In this document: positions 1 through 8,269 of the stretch, one piece after another
Layout: each line of letters begins with the position of its first letter
Numbering within the stretch: the first letter of the stretch is position 1
NCBI GenBank assembly: GCA_937864265.1
Contig: CALMIR010000139.1
Span: forward strand, 1 to 64,000
Direction of reading: 5' to 3'
Length of the DNA stretch: 64,000 nucleotides
Source of the DNA: an uncultured Saprospirales bacterium
GTDB lineage: Bacteria; Bacteroidota; Bacteroidia; Chitinophagales; Saprospiraceae
Notes under the pieces: model-generated
What the model was told of the DNA's origin: nothing
Database searches by the model: none
What the model saw: only the letters and a program-made list of their open reading frames with translations
Position numbers and translations under genes: made by a program

Positions 1-1
1 G

Positions 2-9
2 TATATTTG
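2..9 (+). promoter_or_regulatory. Candidate -7 promoter element upstream of the Fic gene
   Basis: TATATTTG matches the Bacteroidetes -7 consensus TAnnTTTG exactly and lies 41 bases before the Fic start codon. The -33 element would fall outside the window, so this is only half of a promoter. It suggests that fic-hsdR can be transcribed separately from whatever lies to the left. Confidence 0.45.
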
Positions 10-50
10 TTTATGTTTTCACGGTAAATTTCGGGTTATGTTGGTAAGTT

Positions 51-941
51 ATGATAAATCGAATAACAAAAGATAGGATAGAAGCATTGCAAAACCGTTA
101 CATGGCATTGGCAAAAGGCAACGAACCCTTGCTAAAAGAAATCGCATTGGCTGAAATTCCCGAAATGGTGTACAACTCAAACGCCATTGAAAACTCAACG
201 CTTACCTTAGAAGACACTGAAAAAATATTGGCAGGCGATACGCTGAATCGAAAAGTAAACGTTCGTGAAATCTATGAGGCAAAGAATTTGGCTAAGATTA
301 CCGAAAACCTTCTTGAAAAAAACAACCATCCCCTCAATGTCCAACTCATCCTGGACCTACACAAAACCCTGCTTACACATATTGACGACAGCGCAGCAGG
401 GCGTTTTCGCAGTGGCAAAGAGTGGGTGCGGGTAGGCAATCACTTAGGAGCAAACCCCCAATTTGTACCTGCCTTAATGCAAGACTTGATAGATGATTAT
501 CATACAAAAACGGAACGTTATTTTTTAGATACCATCGCTTACTTTCACGCAGAGTTTGAAACGATTCACCCTTTTGTTGATGGAAACGGACGTATGGGAA
601 GAGTCCTGATCAATTTGCAGTTAATGCATCTGGGATTGCCCCCTATCATTATTCAAAACAAAAGCAAAAACACTGAATATTATCCATTATTTTCACAATA
701 CCAAACTACGATGAAGTTTGCCGGCTTTACCGCGTTATTTGCTGTATTGCTACAAGAGTCACTGCACAAACGAATCACGATGCTTATCGCAAAAAAAATT
801 ATTCCCCTTGCGCTATGGACATCTCAAAACGGCGTAAAGCCCAATGTGGCAGCTAACAAAGCAAAACGGCAAACGATACCTGCTTTTCGTATGCGTGAAA
901 AATGGATGATAGCACAGGAATATAAATTTTCTGATTTATGA
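51..941 (+). CDS. Fic family protein (protein AMPylase type, class II)
   Basis: 296 aa. Fic enzymes transfer AMP or a related moiety from nucleotides to target hydroxyl groups in the cytoplasm. The core motif HPFVDGNGRMGR is intact at residues 173-184, with the catalytic His at 173. An N-terminal SNAIEN at residues 43-48 fits the inhibitory motif [S/T]xxxE[G/N] of class II Fic proteins, whose Glu blocks ATP gamma-phosphate placement, so the enzyme is probably auto-inhibited. The C-terminus holds a basic helical segment. The stop codon overlaps the hsdR start by four bases (ATGA), so the two are translationally coupled. Fic genes inside type I restriction operons are known, but their role there is not settled. 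The target is unknown. The gene is visibly more A-rich than the core genes to the right. Confidence 0.9.
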   Translation: MINRITKDRIEALQNRYMALAKGNEPLLKEIALAEIPEMVYNSNAIENSTLTLEDTEKILAGDTLNRKVNVREIYEAKNLAKITENLLEKNNHPLNVQLILDLHKTLLTHIDDSAAGRFRSGKEWVRVGNHLGANPQFVPALMQDLIDDYHTKTERYFLDTIAYFHAEFETIHPFVDGNGRMGRVLINLQLMHLGLPPIIIQNKSKNTEYYPLFSQYQTTMKFAGFTALFAVLLQESLHKRITMLIAKKIIPLALWTSQNGVKPNVAANKAKRQTIPAFRMREKWMIAQEYKFSDL

Positions 942-3868
942 GCAGACAATCAGAACAAATATTAGAAGAACAATTAATTGCTCAATTGCAAAAATTGGGA
1001 TATAGCTATGTTGAAATCAACAGCGAAAAAGATTTATTGCTCAATCTCCAAAGGCAATTAGAAAAGCACAATCAATCTGCACTTACCAAAACAGGAAGCG
1101 AACAACTTACCAAAACGGAATTTGAGAAGATTTTAAACCTGCTGAGCAAAGGTTCAGTTTTTGAAAAATCAAAAATGCTTCGCCAAAAGCAACACCTAGT
1201 TCGTGACAATGGCGATAACCTTTATTTTGAATTTCTGAACACAGAACATTGGTGTCAAAATCAATATCAAGTAACCAACCAAGTAAGCCAGGAAGGAAAG
1301 TTTAAAAATCGATATGATGTAACTATTCTCATAAACGGTTTGCCCTTGGTACAAATAGAACTCAAACGCAGAGGATTGGAATTAAAAGAAGCCTTCAACC
1401 AAATCAACCGTTATCAAAGACATTCATTTGGTGCAAATTCGGCTTTGTTTCAGTATGTGCAGATTTTCATTATCAGCAATGGCGTAAATACAAAGTACTA
1501 CGCCAATAACCGAAACCAAAGCTTCAAACAAACATTCTATTGGACTGATGTAAACAACAAACGCCTTTCCAATATCTTAAATGGCTTTACCGATACGTTT
1601 TTAGAGCCTTGCCATTTGAGTAAAATGATATGCAAATACATTGTGCTCAACGAAGCTTATAAAATTCCAATGGTGCTTCGTCCATATCAATTTTATGCAG
1701 TAGAAGCCCTAATTGAAAGAGTAAAAAACTCCACCAAAAACGGTTATATATGGCATACCACAGGTTCGGGCAAAACCTTAACCAGTTTTAAAGCCAGTCA
1801 GATTTTAATGGCTTTGCCCCAAGTTCACAAAGTGGTTTTTGTGGTGGACAGGAAAGATTTGGATTGGCAAACCACCAAAGAATTCAACAGTTTTCAAGAA
1901 GGTTGTATTGACGGCACAGACAATACGCAAAACTTAGTAAAGCAATTTACAGGCACTTACGTTGACAAAAAAGGAGAAGCTAAAAACTCCAAACTCATTG
2001 TTACGACCATTCAAAAACTCAATACAGCAATCAGCAAATTGAAGTATGAGGCGAAAATGGCTGAACTGAAAGATAAGCGTATCATTTTCATTTTTGACGA
2101 GTGCCACCGCAGCCAATTTGGAGATACACACAAACGTATCAAAGACTTTTTCAGCAATGCTCAAATGTTCGGTTTTACAGGAACTCCCATTTTTGCGGAC
2201 AATGCAGCTAAAAACGAACACGGCAAACGAACTACCAAAGATTTATTTGCAGACTGTTTGCATAAATATGTAATTACAGATGCAATTAAAGACGAAAACG
2301 TGTTGAAGTTTTCAGTTGAATATGTTGGAAGATACAAGCACAAAGTCGGACGAGAAACCAATATTGATATTGAGGTAGAAGACATTGACACCAAAGAGTT
2401 GATGGAAGATGAAACCCGTTTAGAAAAAATAGCGGACTACATTATTGCTCACCACAACCGCAAAACACACAACCGAGAATTTACGGCAATGTTTTGCATC
2501 AACAATGTGCCTACACTTATCAAGTACGTTGACATATTCAAAAGAAAGAAAGCCGAAGGTTTACACAATTTGAACATTGCTACTATTTTCAGTTATGGAG
2601 CCAATGAAGATGATGCAGATGCAAACGGTTTTATCAACTTTGAAGAAAATTATGATAGTGTTGATTTTAATGTAGTGGCAGAGCCAACAGCAGAATATAA
2701 AATCAACCAACACAGCCGGGACAAATTAGAAGAGTTTATTGGCGATTACAATCAATTGTTTGGCGACAACTTCACCACCAAAGACAGTCAAAGTTTTTAC
2801 AACTATTACAACGACGTTTCAAAGAAAGTCAAAGAACGTAAAGTTGATATTTTGGTAGTAGTAAATATGTTCCTCACAGGTTTTGATAGCCCAATATTAA
2901 ATACAATGTATGTGGACAAGAATTTGAGGTATCACGGACTTATTCAAGCATACAGCCGAACCAACAGAATATTAAACGAGCAGAAAAGCCAAGGAAACAT
3001 TGTTGCGTTCCGCAACTTGAAAAACCGCACAGACGAAGCCATTACTTTATTCAGCAACAAAGAAGCGATTGAAGTCATCATCATGAAACCGTATGAGGAC
3101 TACACCGCCAAGTTTGACGAAGCCTTTGAGCATTTAATGGCCTTAACACCCACTACAGACAGTGTTGATGATTTAGAAACCGAAGATGACGAACTCGAAT
3201 TTATAAAAACGTTCAGAGATTTGATGAGGATAAAAAATATCCTTACCGCTTTTTCAGACTTCAAATGGGAAGACCTGAAAATGACCGAACAGCAATTTGA
3301 AGATTTTAAAAGCAAGTATCTTGACCTTTACGACAAAGTAAAAAGTAATCACCAAAAAGAGAAAGTTTCCATTTTGGAAGATGTGGACTTTGAATTGGAA
3401 TTAATCCACCGTGACGAAATCAATGTGGCGTATATCATTCAACTATTAATCAAACTCAAAGCACAGACACAAAAAGACACGACCAAAGCCGAGCAAGAAA
3501 TATTCAACTTGTTAAGTACCGAAACGACTTTAAGAAGCAAACGAGAATTGATAGAGAAATTTATCAAAGAAAACTTGCCAGTAATTGTTGACACAGACGA
3601 AGTAGCTCCAGCGTTTGACAAGTTCTGGAACGCAGAGCAACAAAAGGCATTTAATAAATTGGTGGAAGAAGAAAAACTATCAGCAGACAGGACAGAAAAA
3701 CTCATTGAGGACTATTTGTTTGCGGAAAGACCACCATTGAGAGACGAAGTATTAGAACTTATAGACGGAGAAAAACCAAGTTTACTGCAACGAAAAAAAC
3801 TAGGTGACAGAATTTTAAAAAGAATTATGGACTTTGTGGAAACATTTATAAACGGAATGGAAGCATAA
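938..3868 (+). CDS. hsdR: Type I restriction endonuclease subunit R (HsdR)
   Basis: 976 aa, full length. HsdR is the ATP-driven translocase and nuclease subunit of type I restriction-modification complexes. The N-terminal nuclease domain has the PD-(D/E)XK pattern: Asp in RYDVTI near residue 126, then IELK near residue 141. The helicase part has Walker A TGSGKT near residue 275, the DEAD-like DECHRS near 387, FGFTGTP shortly after, and the motif VI-like QAYSRTNRI. A long helical C-terminal region follows, as is usual. The start overlaps the Fic stop. HsdM and HsdS are absent and are presumably left of the window edge, so the system cannot be judged complete from here. Confidence 0.95.
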   Translation: MSRQSEQILEEQLIAQLQKLGYSYVEINSEKDLLLNLQRQLEKHNQSALTKTGSEQLTKTEFEKILNLLSKGSVFEKSKMLRQKQHLVRDNGDNLYFEFLNTEHWCQNQYQVTNQVSQEGKFKNRYDVTILINGLPLVQIELKRRGLELKEAFNQINRYQRHSFGANSALFQYVQIFIISNGVNTKYYANNRNQSFKQTFYWTDVNNKRLSNILNGFTDTFLEPCHLSKMICKYIVLNEAYKIPMVLRPYQFYAVEALIERVKNSTKNGYIWHTTGSGKTLTSFKASQILMALPQVHKVVFVVDRKDLDWQTTKEFNSFQEGCIDGTDNTQNLVKQFTGTYVDKKGEAKNSKLIVTTIQKLNTAISKLKYEAKMAELKDKRIIFIFDECHRSQFGDTHKRIKDFFSNAQMFGFTGTPIFADNAAKNEHGKRTTKDLFADCLHKYVITDAIKDENVLKFSVEYVGRYKHKVGRETNIDIEVEDIDTKELMEDETRLEKIADYIIAHHNRKTHNREFTAMFCINNVPTLIKYVDIFKRKKAEGLHNLNIATIFSYGANEDDADANGFINFEENYDSVDFNVVAEPTAEYKINQHSRDKLEEFIGDYNQLFGDNFTTKDSQSFYNYYNDVSKKVKERKVDILVVVNMFLTGFDSPILNTMYVDKNLRYHGLIQAYSRTNRILNEQKSQGNIVAFRNLKNRTDEAITLFSNKEAIEVIIMKPYEDYTAKFDEAFEHLMALTPTTDSVDDLETEDDELEFIKTFRDLMRIKNILTAFSDFKWEDLKMTEQQFEDFKSKYLDLYDKVKSNHQKEKVSILEDVDFELELIHRDEINVAYIIQLLIKLKAQTQKDTTKAEQEIFNLLSTETTLRSKRELIEKFIKENLPVIVDTDEVAPAFDKFWNAEQQKAFNKLVEEEKLSADRTEKLIEDYLFAERPPLRDEVLELIDGEKPSLLQRKKLGDRILKRIMDFVETFINGMEA

Positions 3869-4164
3869 GCCCACGCTTTTGGTGGCACATTTGCAAAACC
3901 GCACGACCTGTTCCGACCTTTCGGGAAGCCCACGCTAAAGCCAATTTTTGCAAAAGAGCCACCAAGCCAACGCACTAAGACAGACACGAAATGACAACGA
4001 ACAAACACGACAGAAAAGAAGGGCGAAGTGCTAACATCGGTTTTGCAAAATGGCGGGGTAAGTGCTTCTATGACAGTTTAGTGCAAGGTTCAAGTTTCGT
4101 TCTTCAAATGAACATTTGTGCTGAAAATCCGCCACTTCGCAAAGCCGAGAACCGTTCTAAAAAT
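3869..4164. repeat. Non-coding palindromic element between hsdR and the glycosyltransferase
   Basis: No convincing gene lies here. Two structures are visible. The first is an 8-bp perfect inverted repeat, TTGGTGGC at 3879-3886 and GCCACCAA at 3958-3965. The second and larger has a left arm from AAC at 4033 to GGCGG at 4056, and a right arm 4129-4156 ending in ACCGTT. The inner 19 positions pair except for three, and the right arm carries extra unpaired bases near the base of the stem. A loop of about 70 bases separates the arms. The outer AAC...GTT and the bulged stem recall integron attC sites, but the full core-site consensus is not met. It lies exactly between the A-rich restriction/Fic block and a core-type gene. 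Confidence 0.6.
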
Positions 4165-5715
4165 TCAATTTCCGCGAATGAAATACCCCGCCTCCTTCCT
4201 GGCTTCCAGCCAGTTGTCCCGCCAAGCCTTCGTCAGGTCAATTTTGGGTTCCGTTTTATAATAAATGTAGCCGGGATCCCTGGCTAGCGGGTGCTCAATA
4301 CTATCCATGAGGATGACTTGTTCAAAATAAATGGATGAATCTTGGGGGTAGTCATCGACCTGGATTTGGCGATCAAACTCAATGTACTCTGGTGCCCACA
4401 TGACAAAACTGGAATTGAGGCTATAAGCTTCCGGCAAATTGTATTTTTTTCGGTAAAAATTGAGTACCCCCGCCTGCCCGTAATGCCCGGCATAGATCAT
4501 ACAGCTTTTTTGCTCTTCCGGGGAAAGGCTATGGTACAATCGGGCCACTTTTTCGGGAATTTCCGTCCAGCCGTGCATATCGGCATAGTCTTGCGGGAGC
4601 TCGCGCACGATGCCATCTTCCCATCGCAGAAGCGCTTCCAATCCAGCGTGATCGCGCATGTAGGCACAATAGGCTTTCATCTTTTCTATGGGTAGGATGG
4701 GCAGCCCATAGGGAATGATGGGGAGGTTGAGTATTAAAATCGCAGGTAGGAAGAACCAGGTTTTCCAGCCCAGCCAATCTTCCCAACGCACGGCGCCTGC
4801 TGCAAACAGCATGCTATAACTGCCCAAGGTATAATAGTCCTTTCCACTGAACCCCAGCAGCAGCAGCAACACCGCGAGGTAGGCCAGGCCCAATACCCGA
4901 AAGGATTGCAGCGGCTTCCAAAAAAGCAAAGCGAATAAGCCTACCAGCCAAACCAGTACAACTGCACCGTGGAACAATAACTGGGTGAGCAGAAAATCCG
5001 CAGGTTCTACATGCACCAATTGGGTCGCGGCCAGGTCTTTCATGTGCCGCACGACTGGAAAATCGTATTGGTACTGCCATATCAGATTAGGCAAAGCAAT
5101 GAGTAATGCGATTCCGGCAGCTATCCAGGGATATTTGCTCAGAAATGCTTTGCGCTGCTTTGTAAGCAAAAAGCCGATGACAAGCGCTGCAAAGAAAAAG
5201 GTGATAGAATATTTGGTTAAAAAACCAAGTCCTGCCGTGATGCCCAGGTAGTACCAATTGTTGGGAGAACCGCCATGGAATAAACGGGTGACCCAAAAAG
5301 CCGATAACAGCCAACAGAACTGATTGAAACTGACCGGTTGGAACAAACTATTGCTGCCTAAAAAAGCGGGAGATAGTAAAAAACAGGTAGCCGCCAATAC
5401 CTGAGCGCGTTTTTTGCCCCCCATTTCGGCTGTTAATGCACCTATAATCAGGATGCTGATCGCACCAATCAGGGCAGGAAATACCTTGACGGCAAATGGG
5501 GTGTCTCCAAAAAGCAAACGGGCCAATTTCCCGATCAGGGCAATCATAGGGGGTACTTCCATATAGCCCCAGGAAAGGTGATCGCTTTCCGACAGGTACA
5601 AGTACTCGTCGCGATGCAAGCCGTAAGTATTGTACGAAATAAAATGGATGAATAGCTTGATTCCAGCCAGCAGGAGCAAGGGCTTCCAATAAACAATTGG
5701 TTTATGCGTCGGCAT
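4165..5715 (-). CDS. Glycosyltransferase family 39 membrane protein (ArnT/PMT-like)
   Basis: 516 aa. Predicted integral inner-membrane glycosyltransferase using a polyprenyl-phosphate sugar donor, as in ArnT and protein O-mannosyltransferases. The first periplasmic loop holds LHRDEYLYL near residues 33-41, the acidic pair typical of GT-C enzymes. About ten hydrophobic segments follow, then a soluble C-terminal part of roughly 170 residues. It is transcribed leftwards, 48 bases downstream of the cytochrome biogenesis gene that points the same way, so the two may be cotranscribed. The stop codon sits nine bases from the palindromic element on its left. Acceptor and sugar cannot be told from sequence. 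Confidence 0.85.
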   Translation of the reverse strand: MPTHKPIVYWKPLLLLAGIKLFIHFISYNTYGLHRDEYLYLSESDHLSWGYMEVPPMIALIGKLARLLFGDTPFAVKVFPALIGAISILIIGALTAEMGGKKRAQVLAATCFLLSPAFLGSNSLFQPVSFNQFCWLLSAFWVTRLFHGGSPNNWYYLGITAGLGFLTKYSITFFFAALVIGFLLTKQRKAFLSKYPWIAAGIALLIALPNLIWQYQYDFPVVRHMKDLAATQLVHVEPADFLLTQLLFHGAVVLVWLVGLFALLFWKPLQSFRVLGLAYLAVLLLLLGFSGKDYYTLGSYSMLFAAGAVRWEDWLGWKTWFFLPAILILNLPIIPYGLPILPIEKMKAYCAYMRDHAGLEALLRWEDGIVRELPQDYADMHGWTEIPEKVARLYHSLSPEEQKSCMIYAGHYGQAGVLNFYRKKYNLPEAYSLNSSFVMWAPEYIEFDRQIQVDDYPQDSSIYFEQVILMDSIEHPLARDPGYIYYKTEPKIDLTKAWRDNWLEARKEAGYFIRGN

Positions 5716-5763
5716 AGCAAATACGTTTTCCAGTATAAGTAAATGGCAGCCAGAATGGATCGA

Positions 5764-6816
5764 TCAATCGTCCAATAAACGCAGTTCCAAGTGCTTCATC
5801 CGGTACAATAAGTTGGAAATCCAGACAGCAATCAGTGTCCATCCGATGATAGCCGGATAAAAAATCATCCGCATGGTATTGTCCAGGTCTTCGCCGCCCA
5901 TAGCAGGGTTACCCCCCGAACCCGGGTGCAGGCTATCCGTCAGGCGGGGTATGACAAAAAGCAAAGGAATCAAGTTGATAAACGCAAATATGTTGTAAAC
6001 AGCAGCTATACGCGCCTTTTTTTCCGGATCCTCAAAAACAGCCCTCAACACAAAATAAGCCAGGTAAATGAGCAGGGCAATCGCCGTCATATTCTGTTTG
6101 ATATCGCCGCTCCAATATTTGCCCCAGGTGTGTTTGGCCCAGATGGCGCCCGTCACGAGACCCAGCACCCCCAGCAAGATGCCTGTGGTAGTAAATGCCA
6201 CAGCAATCGCATCGTCTTTGAGGTCATGCTTTCGCAAATAACGAACACTATAAACAACAGATACGACTAAAATGATCAGCATCGAAAACCACATGGGCAC
6301 ATGAAAATAGGTGTTCCTGATGGTTTCCGCCAGGATGTTTCTAAATGGAAAAGAAAGGGTCCACTGCTCGTTGAGCTTTTCGATAGGTGTGTTCTGCCAG
6401 GCTTTTAAGCCCATTTCGGGATCGATGGAATCCTGTGTGACGAATACAGCGCTGGGCAACACGGCTGTGCCATCCAATTCGTTGTCCAATACTAAGGTGA
6501 AATCCTGCACCCTTTTTGCAACTGGAAGGTAACTGGGAAACTGGAAGTTTAAAAACAAAGACTGGTTGTCAACCACTTCTACTTGTTCTGCCCCCAATGC
6601 TCGCTCATCATCCAGCTTGAGCCAGGCGCGCAGTTCCCGGCAGTCCTTAAAATGGGCATTATACCCTTTGACTTCAAAACGGATGCTTTCACCAGTACGG
6701 ACGTTGTTGGGGGTTATTTTGACAATTCCTGTGCCCAAGGGAACCAGCATCCCCATTGTAAATACATACAACAGAATGACGACACCCAGGGCTTTCCACC
6801 AGTGTTTTTTTATCAT
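5764..6816 (-). CDS. CcsA/CcmC-like cytochrome c biogenesis protein with N-terminal periplasmic domain
   Basis: 350 aa. The C-terminal half (from about residue 160) matches the heme-handling CcmC/CcsA family: ETIRNTYFHVPMWFS, then the TGAIWAKHTWGKYW region that corresponds to the tryptophan-rich WWD motif, then LIPLLFVIPRLTDSLHP and further membrane helices. These proteins move heme to the periplasm for cytochrome c maturation. An N-terminal membrane anchor (residues 8-28) is followed by about 130 residues of predicted beta-rich periplasmic sequence before the CcmC part, which is longer than the roughly 220-240 aa usual for the family. The last Trp of WGxWWxWD is Gly here (KYWSGD). The start ATG is followed by a clear membrane anchor. 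Confidence 0.85.
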   Translation of the reverse strand: MIKKHWWKALGVVILLYVFTMGMLVPLGTGIVKITPNNVRTGESIRFEVKGYNAHFKDCRELRAWLKLDDERALGAEQVEVVDNQSLFLNFQFPSYLPVAKRVQDFTLVLDNELDGTAVLPSAVFVTQDSIDPEMGLKAWQNTPIEKLNEQWTLSFPFRNILAETIRNTYFHVPMWFSMLIILVVSVVYSVRYLRKHDLKDDAIAVAFTTTGILLGVLGLVTGAIWAKHTWGKYWSGDIKQNMTAIALLIYLAYFVLRAVFEDPEKKARIAAVYNIFAFINLIPLLFVIPRLTDSLHPGSGGNPAMGGEDLDNTMRMIFYPAIIGWTLIAVWISNLLYRMKHLELRLLDD

Positions 6817-6854
6817 GATTTTTTTTTAATGGCCAGGCTAAAGCTAGGTTTTTT

Positions 6855-7034
6855 GAGTATAACGCTAAAGCGTCACAAGTTTGATTGGCTTGGCTGAAGC
6901 TAAGCTTTTCCCGCCTCCCGCTTTCTGCGTGATTCGCCCGCCCGGACGATCCCGCTGAGGCCGATACGCTCAGCGGGATCGGACGGGGGCAAGGAGTATA
7001 ACGCTAAAGCGTCACAAGTTTGATTGGCTTGGCT
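6855..7034. repeat. 41-bp exact direct repeat flanking a GC-rich hairpin
   Basis: Positions 6855-6895 and 6994-7034 are identical over 41 bases. Each copy contains the small palindrome ACGCTAAAGCGT. Between them lies a 13-bp perfect inverted repeat, 6947-6959 and 6969-6981 (CGATCCCGCTGAG and its complement) with a 9-base loop. The pair sits between the divergently placed ends of the cytochrome biogenesis gene (start) and the PorP gene (stop). No coding sequence is seen. It may be a transcriptional barrier or the remnant of a small non-coding element. Confidence 0.8.
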
Positions 7035-7072
7035 TTTCTCGTCCTATGATGAAGGAGAGAGCCTGCTCAACT

Positions 7073-8119
7073 CTAAAACTCTGGACACAAAACAATTTCA
7101 TCTTCGTAATGACCCAAATATGCCACCGAAACTTCAAGGGCACCCCTTCTGTCCCTTCCTGCACCAATGGCATTCATTTTGGCGTCGTAGCTGACACCGA
7201 TCAAAACATCGCTGAATTCAATGCCAACTAGGCCCACCACCGCATCCAGGAATAGATTGTTGCCTGCATCGGATACGGGACGTGCCCAAGCACCCAAGTG
7301 TAGGGCAGTACCACTGATGTCGTTGATCAACAAACGGATATTGGAGCCAGCGTTCATGGCTAAATGCGGCCCTTGACTGTAAACCAGTGCACGCGGTTGC
7401 AAGCGGATATTCTCACCAAATGGTACGCTAAGACTTACATAAGCCGAATACTTCCTGAACAAGCGGCTTTCCTCGTATAAAGTCTCGTTATCCGGATCGT
7501 AAAACAAGCCAATATTGGGTTCAAAAATATGATGCATGGAAGCACCGACAAAGAACCCCGTTTTTCTGGCAGGCGAATAGGCATAATTGAGCCCGATGGC
7601 AAAATCGGAGATAGAAAAATTGTTTTCCGGCAAAATTTCTTCCGTATCTTGGGTATAGCCATCCGCGCCTGAGAACTGATCGTCAAAGGTCAGGCCAGTA
7701 TAGCTAAAGTTGCGTTGGGATATCCCGGCCTGCATACCTACGCTCAAAAACTGGTCATTATTCCGGCTCAGCGACTTGTGAAAACCACCTGAAACCATGA
7801 TTTGGTTGTTGGAATAGCCCTCCTCAGGTACCTTGTCGTTGTAGAAAACCATGCCCACGCCGAAAGCATCTTTGTAGCGACCGCCTACTTGCCCAAGATT
7901 AAATCGCAGGTCTATAGCGCCAGAAAAAGTGCGAAAAGGATCTTGATCCCGATAAATCAAGGCCAGGCGGTATTTGCCGTCAAAGGCACCGGTAATGGCC
8001 GGATTAAGGGTGAGCGGGGAAGCGAAAAATTGGGTAAAATGTTGATCTTGTGCTTGTAATAAACCCAAAAAGGCCATCAAAAGCAGCGTTGTAAATAACC
8101 TCATATTCATCATACACAT
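7073..8119 (-). CDS. PorP/SprF family type IX secretion membrane protein
   Basis: 348 aa. Outer-membrane beta-barrel protein of the PorP/SprF family, which works with the Bacteroidota type IX secretion and gliding machinery. The N-terminus has a signal peptide (LFTTLLLMAFLGLLQAQ) followed by the family signature QDQHFTQFFASPLTLNPAITG; later segments show the alternating pattern of a barrel, ending in an acidic tail. Four Met codons occur within the first six residues, so the true start could be up to 15 bases further in. Many paralogues exist per genome, often beside type B sorting-domain proteins, and one such gene lies about 1 kb away (9147-11063). Confidence 0.9.
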   Translation of the reverse strand: MCMMNMRLFTTLLLMAFLGLLQAQDQHFTQFFASPLTLNPAITGAFDGKYRLALIYRDQDPFRTFSGAIDLRFNLGQVGGRYKDAFGVGMVFYNDKVPEEGYSNNQIMVSGGFHKSLSRNNDQFLSVGMQAGISQRNFSYTGLTFDDQFSGADGYTQDTEEILPENNFSISDFAIGLNYAYSPARKTGFFVGASMHHIFEPNIGLFYDPDNETLYEESRLFRKYSAYVSLSVPFGENIRLQPRALVYSQGPHLAMNAGSNIRLLINDISGTALHLGAWARPVSDAGNNLFLDAVVGLVGIEFSDVLIGVSYDAKMNAIGAGRDRRGALEVSVAYLGHYEDEIVLCPEF

Positions 8120-8269
8120 TCAATCTGTGGGCAATCAACAAATATTTTGCCAAAGGTAAATGGATTTTTCTCAAGAAGACAACGGCTATTGTAAGATATT
8201 TATTATTTTTGAAATTCAGCTTAAACACCCTTTGTTCGACATCGGTAAATAGTCGGACTATAAAACAGC

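Noticed and set aside
1..50. End of an upstream gene (for example hsdS) in the first bases
   Set aside because: All three frames close within 75 bases and too little sequence is present to identify a product.
3991..4287. 98-codon frame across the palindromic element after hsdR
   Set aside because: It runs through the inverted repeat and into the glycosyltransferase gene on the other strand; composition is not protein-like.
6855..7034. 41-bp repeats as attachment sites of an integrated element
   Set aside because: Only 98 bases lie between the copies and they contain no gene or integrase; a simple repeat reading is safer.
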